Shown one piece after another: positions 58,895 to 64,000 of a stretch of 64,000 nucleotides of DNA; the stretch's first letter is position 1; every line of letters starts with the position of its first letter. A program made the position numbers and the translations under genes. The stretch is from Acidobacteriota bacterium (GTDB lineage: Bacteria > Acidobacteriota > Blastocatellia > RBC074), in contig JADJXM010000003.1 in the NCBI GenBank assembly GCA_016715865.1, positions 358,001-422,000 on the forward strand. The letters run 5' to 3'. The notes below the pieces were generated by a model. It did not search any database, had not been told where the DNA came from, and worked only from the letters and a program-made list of their open reading frames with translations.

Positions 58895-60529
58895 ATGGAT
58901 AAATTGCAAAGCAAAGGCCCGGATGAGGTTAACAGCGTTACTCCTAAAAAAAGTGCGAATAACTGGAAGTTATGTATCCCAGATAGATCACATCCAAGGG
59001 ATTTAATAGCGACACCAAGCACGGTAATTTCTGAGGAGACATTAAGCCAGGAAGGCTTTAAGGAGGTGCCAATTACGGAAGCTTCTACAAAGACAAATGA
59101 CTGGAAAATTAATATCTTTATGGCAGCGGACAATAACCTCAGCGAAGAAAGTATTTGGGCAATCCAGGAAATTAAAAACACCTCGCCAAAAGTCATTCTG
59201 GAAACTAACATACATCTTATGACTCGATCAAGAGTCATTTTCATTGAGGACGGCTCTGGTCAAAACCAGACAGGCCGGGGCGAGAACCCTAAGCCTATTG
59301 AAGATTATGATAATAATAAGAGGACACTTATTGAGAATTTTATTATAGAAAACGGTCCTTTTCAAGAAAATAAATCAGTGCTGATATTATCAGGTCACGG
59401 GAATGGAGCATTAGGAGATTTCTTATCTGGGGATAAAACGAATACGAACAATCCTCTTGGAATTAAAGAAACTGGTACAGCATTAAAAAATGGGTTAAGC
59501 AACTCTAAATTCGACATTCTCGGTTTGGATAGCTGTCTGATGGGAATGATAGAGGTATGCTATGAGCTAAGAGAACATGCTAAATACATAGTCGCGCATC
59601 AAGGATATGAAAGAAATACCGGATGGCCATACTTTGACATTATCACATCAATAGACAAGAATTGCACTAAAAATAGCCCTCGGGAAATAGCAGTCAAGAT
59701 TGTAGAGCAATACATAAACTATTATTCCAGTTATAAGACGGCAGGCGTATCTGTAGATATAGCGACCTGCGATCTCAGTAAATTCAATGAACATTCCGGG
59801 TTGGTTAAAGCCATAAAAAAGTTAGTGAAATCATTGATAAGTGGACTAGACAATCAGGAGGAGAAGATCGCGAAGGACATACTGGATGCCACGATTCTGG
59901 CGCACTGGAAAGCTCAATCCTATAACAATGAGCAATACGTCGATCTCTGGGACTTTTGTTATCTCTTGTGCAAGCAACTAGAAGGTGCTGCAACATACCA
60001 GGAGATATATGAAAGTGCCAATGATGTAATGAAGAACATAAACGGCACTTACTTTAGCGGCAACAAACTGATGAAAGATGGCGGCGGGGCGGTATTAATA
60101 TCCTGTTACAGTGGGCCGGCATTTCAGCATTCTCATGGGTTATCAATATATTTTCCATGGGAGCGTTCGGCTGTTGATAATGAGCTGAAACAATACAATA
60201 ATCTTGAATTTGCAAAAACAACTAGATGGGGTGACTTCCTTAAAAAGTATTTAATCAGAAGTCAGCGTGAAGCGCGGCAAATAGATACCCATGGGCCTTC
60301 GTACAAAGAGGGAGCCCAGGGTCGCCATCAATTAATCCGCATACCATTGACGGACTTCTCCGAAACCGAGGTTCGATCGAATCCTAAATTGAATACGAGA
60401 TCGAATCCCGAGTTGAATACCAAAGGGGGCATTAACATTGGGATATGGGTCAAGAATCATTGTGACACATATTACGAGTACGACTCAGAATGTGATATAT
60501 CCAAGCTAAACACCCCGGGAGGTACATAG
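58895..60529 (+). CDS. Clostripain-like C11 family cysteine protease
   Basis: A 544-residue protein of peptidase family C11 (clan CD, caspase fold). Marks are WKINIFMAADNNLSE at the start of the domain, the catalytic His168 in LSGHGNGALGD, the catalytic Cys214 in LDSCLMGMIEV, and the later GLSIYFPWE. There is no signal peptide, so it is probably cytoplasmic, unlike secreted clostripain. The C-terminal part has a tandem 8-residue repeat (RSNPKLNT, RSNPELNT). The gene is visibly richer in A+T than neighbours, suggesting later acquisition. It lies between the membrane-protein and TPR-CHAT genes with short gaps. Confidence 0.9.
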   Translation: MDKLQSKGPDEVNSVTPKKSANNWKLCIPDRSHPRDLIATPSTVISEETLSQEGFKEVPITEASTKTNDWKINIFMAADNNLSEESIWAIQEIKNTSPKVILETNIHLMTRSRVIFIEDGSGQNQTGRGENPKPIEDYDNNKRTLIENFIIENGPFQENKSVLILSGHGNGALGDFLSGDKTNTNNPLGIKETGTALKNGLSNSKFDILGLDSCLMGMIEVCYELREHAKYIVAHQGYERNTGWPYFDIITSIDKNCTKNSPREIAVKIVEQYINYYSSYKTAGVSVDIATCDLSKFNEHSGLVKAIKKLVKSLISGLDNQEEKIAKDILDATILAHWKAQSYNNEQYVDLWDFCYLLCKQLEGAATYQEIYESANDVMKNINGTYFSGNKLMKDGGGAVLISCYSGPAFQHSHGLSIYFPWERSAVDNELKQYNNLEFAKTTRWGDFLKKYLIRSQREARQIDTHGPSYKEGAQGRHQLIRIPLTDFSETEVRSNPKLNTRSNPELNTKGGINIGIWVKNHCDTYYEYDSECDISKLNTPGGT

Positions 60530-60560
60530 ATCAATCCTCCCTCTTCATTTATGACTTCTG

Positions 60561-63500
60561 ATGACCATCAGCGGCTGGCCGACAAAATGTCTCTTATTAC
60601 TATTCTGCCTGTTGATGGCGGGTCAGAAACCGCCGCACAACATCCTGCCATCTTACAGGGCGCTGGCTGATAAAGAATCAACCAGACTGACGCTGAAGCA
60701 CCCGATCCGCAAAAAGATATCCAGAAGATTTGCCCACCTCTATTCAATAAATCCCGGCGGCAATCAATATGCCAGTATCTTGATTCACTCGCGGGGCGGA
60801 GCCCTGGGTATCACGCTATATAAGCCTAATGGCAGAATTAAAGCCAGATATCCATGTCCGGATATCGGAAAGGCCCGAATATCGTTCATTGCGCAAAATG
60901 AAGGCAGCTATCTGTTAGAGATCTATTCGCTCGCGCATAATGAATCCGATACAGGAAATTATGAGCTGCAGCTGGATGAAATCAGACCTGCAACAGACAG
61001 AGATCTCGTAAAGACTGAATGGCATGGAGTCTTTGCGGAGGCCGAGCGAATAAGGTCGAAGATGACAATTGAATCATCCTTTATAGCTCTCGATAAGTTC
61101 AAGCAGGTCCTGTCACATTGGAGGCGCTCAGAAGAACAACGTGAAGAGGCCATCACGCTATATGCCATTGCATCGACTTATCGTCTTATGGGAGAAAACC
61201 TGAAGGCGAATAAATTCTACACGGACGCATACTCGATCGCCGAGCAATGTGATTTCCCGGAACTGCAACTCGACGTCTTAACCAGTATGGCTTATCACAA
61301 TGCTCAAAGCGGAGATCATCTGCGGGCTGGGGCGATCAGCAATCGGGCTTTTCAGCAACTTGAAAAAGCCGACGATGATTACGCCCGGGGCGAAACGATC
61401 TCGAATATGGGAGACATCTCATATGCCGCGGGGGAAAGACTTAAGGCGCTCGATTATTATTATCGCTCACTGCATCACTGGTGCGAAGTCGATGATTATA
61501 CAGGCCAGGCCGGAGCGTTCAGGTCAATAGGCAACATCTTCTCCGAGTTGAGCAACAGTCAGGCTGCCTTCTTTTACTATGCCAGGTCATTGAATCTATG
61601 GCATCGCCTGAATAACAAAAAAGGTCTGAGCCAGACACTGATCGATATCGGGCACCTTTTCACAAAGCTTGGAGACATGCAGACGGCTCTGGATTATTAC
61701 GATCGAGCGAGTCAATTAATCCAGCCTGTTGGAAATCACTTTGCGCAAGCCGCCATGCTGCAGGGTCAGGCATATGTATACAATACATTCAAAGACCATG
61801 AGATGGCCCTTGAATGCTATAAAAAAGCTCTGCGGATATGGAAAAAGATCGGCTATTACCAGGATGAAGCCGGAGCGCTGATTGTTATTGGGGAAATTCA
61901 GTACATCCTCAGGAACCATCAGGACGCTCTCAAATATTATACTGAAGCGCTGTCATTAATTCGAACGAAGACGGATTTGAAACTCGAGCCATACATATAC
62001 CAGAACATCGGACTGGTTTATCAAGCGATGGGCGATCGTAATCAGTCTCTGAGCAATTTCGACATTGCGTTAAGCGGTTACAGAGCCAGCAGTAATAAGA
62101 GGGGAGAAGCTGAACTGTTAAACAATATCGGGGATTTATACTTCGAGAATGGTGAGATACAGCTCTCGACCAGGAAATACCAGGAAGCCCTGGCACTTAA
62201 TCGGAGTGTCGGCGCTGTATTTGAAGAGTCTAAAACCCTGTTCAATATGGCAAAAGTCGGACAACAGGTTAAGCAGTATGATAAGGCCATATCGAATATT
62301 GAAGAGGCGATCAAACTCGTAGAGGTGCTGCGAAAGAAAGTCACCAGCTACCAGCTGCGGATGTCATATTTCGCTTCAATACAGCAATATTATGATTTTT
62401 ATATGGATCTGCTGGTGAACCTCGGGGATCAACCTGCAGATCAATACCGCATCAAGGCTTTTGAAATCAGCGAGCGTGCCCGGGCTCGAAATATGCTCGA
62501 AATACTCAATGATGTCGGAAAGGATCGCGTCGGAGCAGGCAATCCGGAAAAAACCGCCTTGATAGAACCCAACCCTCTAAATTTACGCGAGATACGTGAG
62601 CAAGTACTTGAAGACGACAATACGATGCTACTTGAGTACAGACTTGGAGAGAAGAGGAGTTATCTTTGGGCCATCACACAAGACAGTGTGACGTTCAGCC
62701 TGCTCCCCGGTCGTTCCACGATCGAGCCCAAAGCCGAGGCGCTGATCAAACTGCTGCAAGAGGAGGATAAAATCGATTCGGATTTCTGGCGGATGGCGGG
62801 GGATCTGAGCGGCACACTTCTTGGCCCGATTGAATATCAACTGAAAGCGAGAAGGTTATTGTTTGTTGTCGAAGGAACATTGCAATATCTTCCATTCGGC
62901 GCTCTCCCCTACCCGCAACACGATTCGCCTTCCGCCCAACCATCCGATGGACTGAATTCCATGAGACCTAGATTATTGATCGACGATCACGAAGTTGTGA
63001 GCATGCCCTCTGCCTCGGCTTTGGCGGTCCTCAGGCGTCAGATCAAAAGTAGAACGCGGGCCGGTAAGCACATTGCCGTGATCGCAGATCCCGTTTTCAA
63101 CGACCATGACATTCGAATTATATCGACCGATCGAAAACCCGCCGAAAATCCTGCTCAGTTGCAGGAACTCTATCGGATGCTCGGAGATACGGATGATGCC
63201 GATACCAGCAAGGAAATCCCAAGGCTTCAATCCACCATCTACGAGGCCGAAGAGATTTTGAAACTGATTCCAACCGAAGATGGCTTAAAGATGATGGGAT
63301 TTGATGCAAACAGGGCGAATGTCATGGGCTCGAAGTTGAGCGATTACAGGATCGTTCATTTTGCCACTCATGGTCTTATCAACAGCGCGCACCCTGAATT
63401 TTCCTGCATGGTTCTTTCCATGTTTGATGACAGAGGTCAATCTCAAAATGGTTTTTTACGATTATCAGACATCTATAACATGAACTTATCTGCCGATCTG

Positions 63501-63794
63501 GTTGTGCTTAGCGCTTGTCGCACCGCACTGGGAAAGGACATCAAGGGAGAAGGGGTGATCGGTTTAACTCGCGGTTTCATGTATGCCGGCGCAGCGCGCG
63601 TCATATCGAGTTTATGGAAGGTCAGGGATCAGGCGACAGCGGAATTTATGAGCTTGTTTTATAAGAAGATGTTACACAGAAACCTGAGCCCGTCCGCAGC
63701 CCTCAGAGAGACCCAACTCGAGTTCCGTAAACATAAGCGCTGGAACTCTCCATATTACTGGGCCGCGTTCACCATTCAAGGCGAATGGAATTGA
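60561..63794 (+). CDS. Exported TPR-CHAT domain protein
   Basis: A 1077-residue protein with a signal peptide (KCLLLLFCLLMAGQ), an N-terminal beta-domain similar to bacterial pre-peptidase domains (about 45-140), roughly ten TPR units (about 180-600) with the YDRALSLxxx-type periodicity (SLNLWHRLNNKKGLSQTLIDIG), and a C-terminal CHAT domain, a caspase-like fold. The catalytic pair is His937 (HFATHGL) and Cys986 (LSACRTALG), followed by GEGVIGLTRGFMYAGAARVI. It starts 31 bp after the C11 gene, so it probably shares its transcript. Such proteins may cleave a partner or act in signalling; the target is unknown. Confidence 0.93.
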   Translation: MTISGWPTKCLLLLFCLLMAGQKPPHNILPSYRALADKESTRLTLKHPIRKKISRRFAHLYSINPGGNQYASILIHSRGGALGITLYKPNGRIKARYPCPDIGKARISFIAQNEGSYLLEIYSLAHNESDTGNYELQLDEIRPATDRDLVKTEWHGVFAEAERIRSKMTIESSFIALDKFKQVLSHWRRSEEQREEAITLYAIASTYRLMGENLKANKFYTDAYSIAEQCDFPELQLDVLTSMAYHNAQSGDHLRAGAISNRAFQQLEKADDDYARGETISNMGDISYAAGERLKALDYYYRSLHHWCEVDDYTGQAGAFRSIGNIFSELSNSQAAFFYYARSLNLWHRLNNKKGLSQTLIDIGHLFTKLGDMQTALDYYDRASQLIQPVGNHFAQAAMLQGQAYVYNTFKDHEMALECYKKALRIWKKIGYYQDEAGALIVIGEIQYILRNHQDALKYYTEALSLIRTKTDLKLEPYIYQNIGLVYQAMGDRNQSLSNFDIALSGYRASSNKRGEAELLNNIGDLYFENGEIQLSTRKYQEALALNRSVGAVFEESKTLFNMAKVGQQVKQYDKAISNIEEAIKLVEVLRKKVTSYQLRMSYFASIQQYYDFYMDLLVNLGDQPADQYRIKAFEISERARARNMLEILNDVGKDRVGAGNPEKTALIEPNPLNLREIREQVLEDDNTMLLEYRLGEKRSYLWAITQDSVTFSLLPGRSTIEPKAEALIKLLQEEDKIDSDFWRMAGDLSGTLLGPIEYQLKARRLLFVVEGTLQYLPFGALPYPQHDSPSAQPSDGLNSMRPRLLIDDHEVVSMPSASALAVLRRQIKSRTRAGKHIAVIADPVFNDHDIRIISTDRKPAENPAQLQELYRMLGDTDDADTSKEIPRLQSTIYEAEEILKLIPTEDGLKMMGFDANRANVMGSKLSDYRIVHFATHGLINSAHPEFSCMVLSMFDDRGQSQNGFLRLSDIYNMNLSADLVVLSACRTALGKDIKGEGVIGLTRGFMYAGAARVISSLWKVRDQATAEFMSLFYKKMLHRNLSPSAALRETQLEFRKHKRWNSPYYWAAFTIQGEWN

Positions 63795-64000
63795 GATCCC
63801 CTTAACCCGTCAGGATCAGGCAGGTTAATCGCCGTCAAAACTCCTGCCGATTCCGGATTATCCCAAAACATCCACCGTGATATATTCAGAATTCCATTTC
63901 TCGTACGCTCCCGGCAAAAAGCATACTGTATTGTGCAGTCAGGTTATTTTCAGCAGGTAAGAAAAAGCGTCCTCAGCCAGGGTCGCAGTGGGAAACAGGC
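63795..64000. other. Right-edge intergenic sequence
   Basis: No feature is supported in the last 206 bp; a gene may begin beyond the window. Confidence 0.4.

Overview
The window looks like a chromosomal segment of an Acidobacteriota bacterium, probably of the Blastocatellia type. Three genes encode proteins of the 'VWFA-related Acidobacterial domain' type, alongside paired DUF4129/DUF4350 membrane proteins, an exported TPR-CHAT protein and an aroD-aroE fusion. GC content is moderate and most of the DNA is ordinary housekeeping and metabolic sequence. No rRNA, CRISPR array, prophage or complete insertion sequence was seen.

Layout. 1-8.2 kb: a minus-strand phenylalanine/tyrosine catabolic operon (ilvE-like aminotransferase, acyl-CoA synthetase, phhA, hpd, hmgA, then a conserved unknown gene running off the left edge), divergent from an Lrp/AsnC regulator. 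8.2-12.2 kb: peptidyl-prolyl isomerase, a HAD phosphatase, the GDP-fucose genes gmd-fcl, and a SYLF protein. 12.3-16.4 kb: a membrane-protein/DUF4129/DUF4350 module and rpmB. 16.5-20 kb: a frameshifted SanA/YdcF gene, then pheA-aroF behind a long leader that looks like a ribosome-controlled attenuator. 20.3-23 kb: an SDR-ThrC-CysO-like operon behind two tandem SAM-II-type riboswitches. 23-31 kb: small zinc-ribbon proteins, a cytochrome c lipoprotein, unknown genes, two peptide-type ABC permeases and an M16-like protein. 31-40.6 kb: ubiE/menG, tldD-pmbA, a penicillin-binding transpeptidase, and the conserved cdaA-cdaR-glmM operon. 41-53 kb: VWFA proteins, a membrane glycosyltransferase, aroDE, tmRNA, murI-rph, a secreted protein and HtrA. 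53-56.5 kb: a second DAHP synthase, argS and tRNA-Glu. 57-63.8 kb: a three-gene cluster of a one-pass membrane protein, a clostripain-like C11 protease and a TPR-CHAT protease-like protein.

The most interesting points are: (1) a pheA leader encoding an aromatic-rich peptide (9 aromatic residues in 13) followed by mutually exclusive antiterminator and terminator helices; (2) tandem SAM-II-like aptamers whose pseudoknots covary, placed before a threonine-synthase-like PLP enzyme and a CysO-like Gly-Gly sulfur carrier, which suggests thiocarboxylate-based sulfur transfer towards homocysteine or cysteine; (3) the C11 plus TPR-CHAT cluster, which pairs two different caspase-fold (clan CD) proteases; (4) inverted pairs of heptanucleotide repeats at many gene ends and intergenic gaps, most of whose units contain a stop codon and which in places supply the 3' ends of genes; and (5) a MITE-like element inserted in one of those repeats. 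All functional statements come from motif reading alone; no database search was possible.
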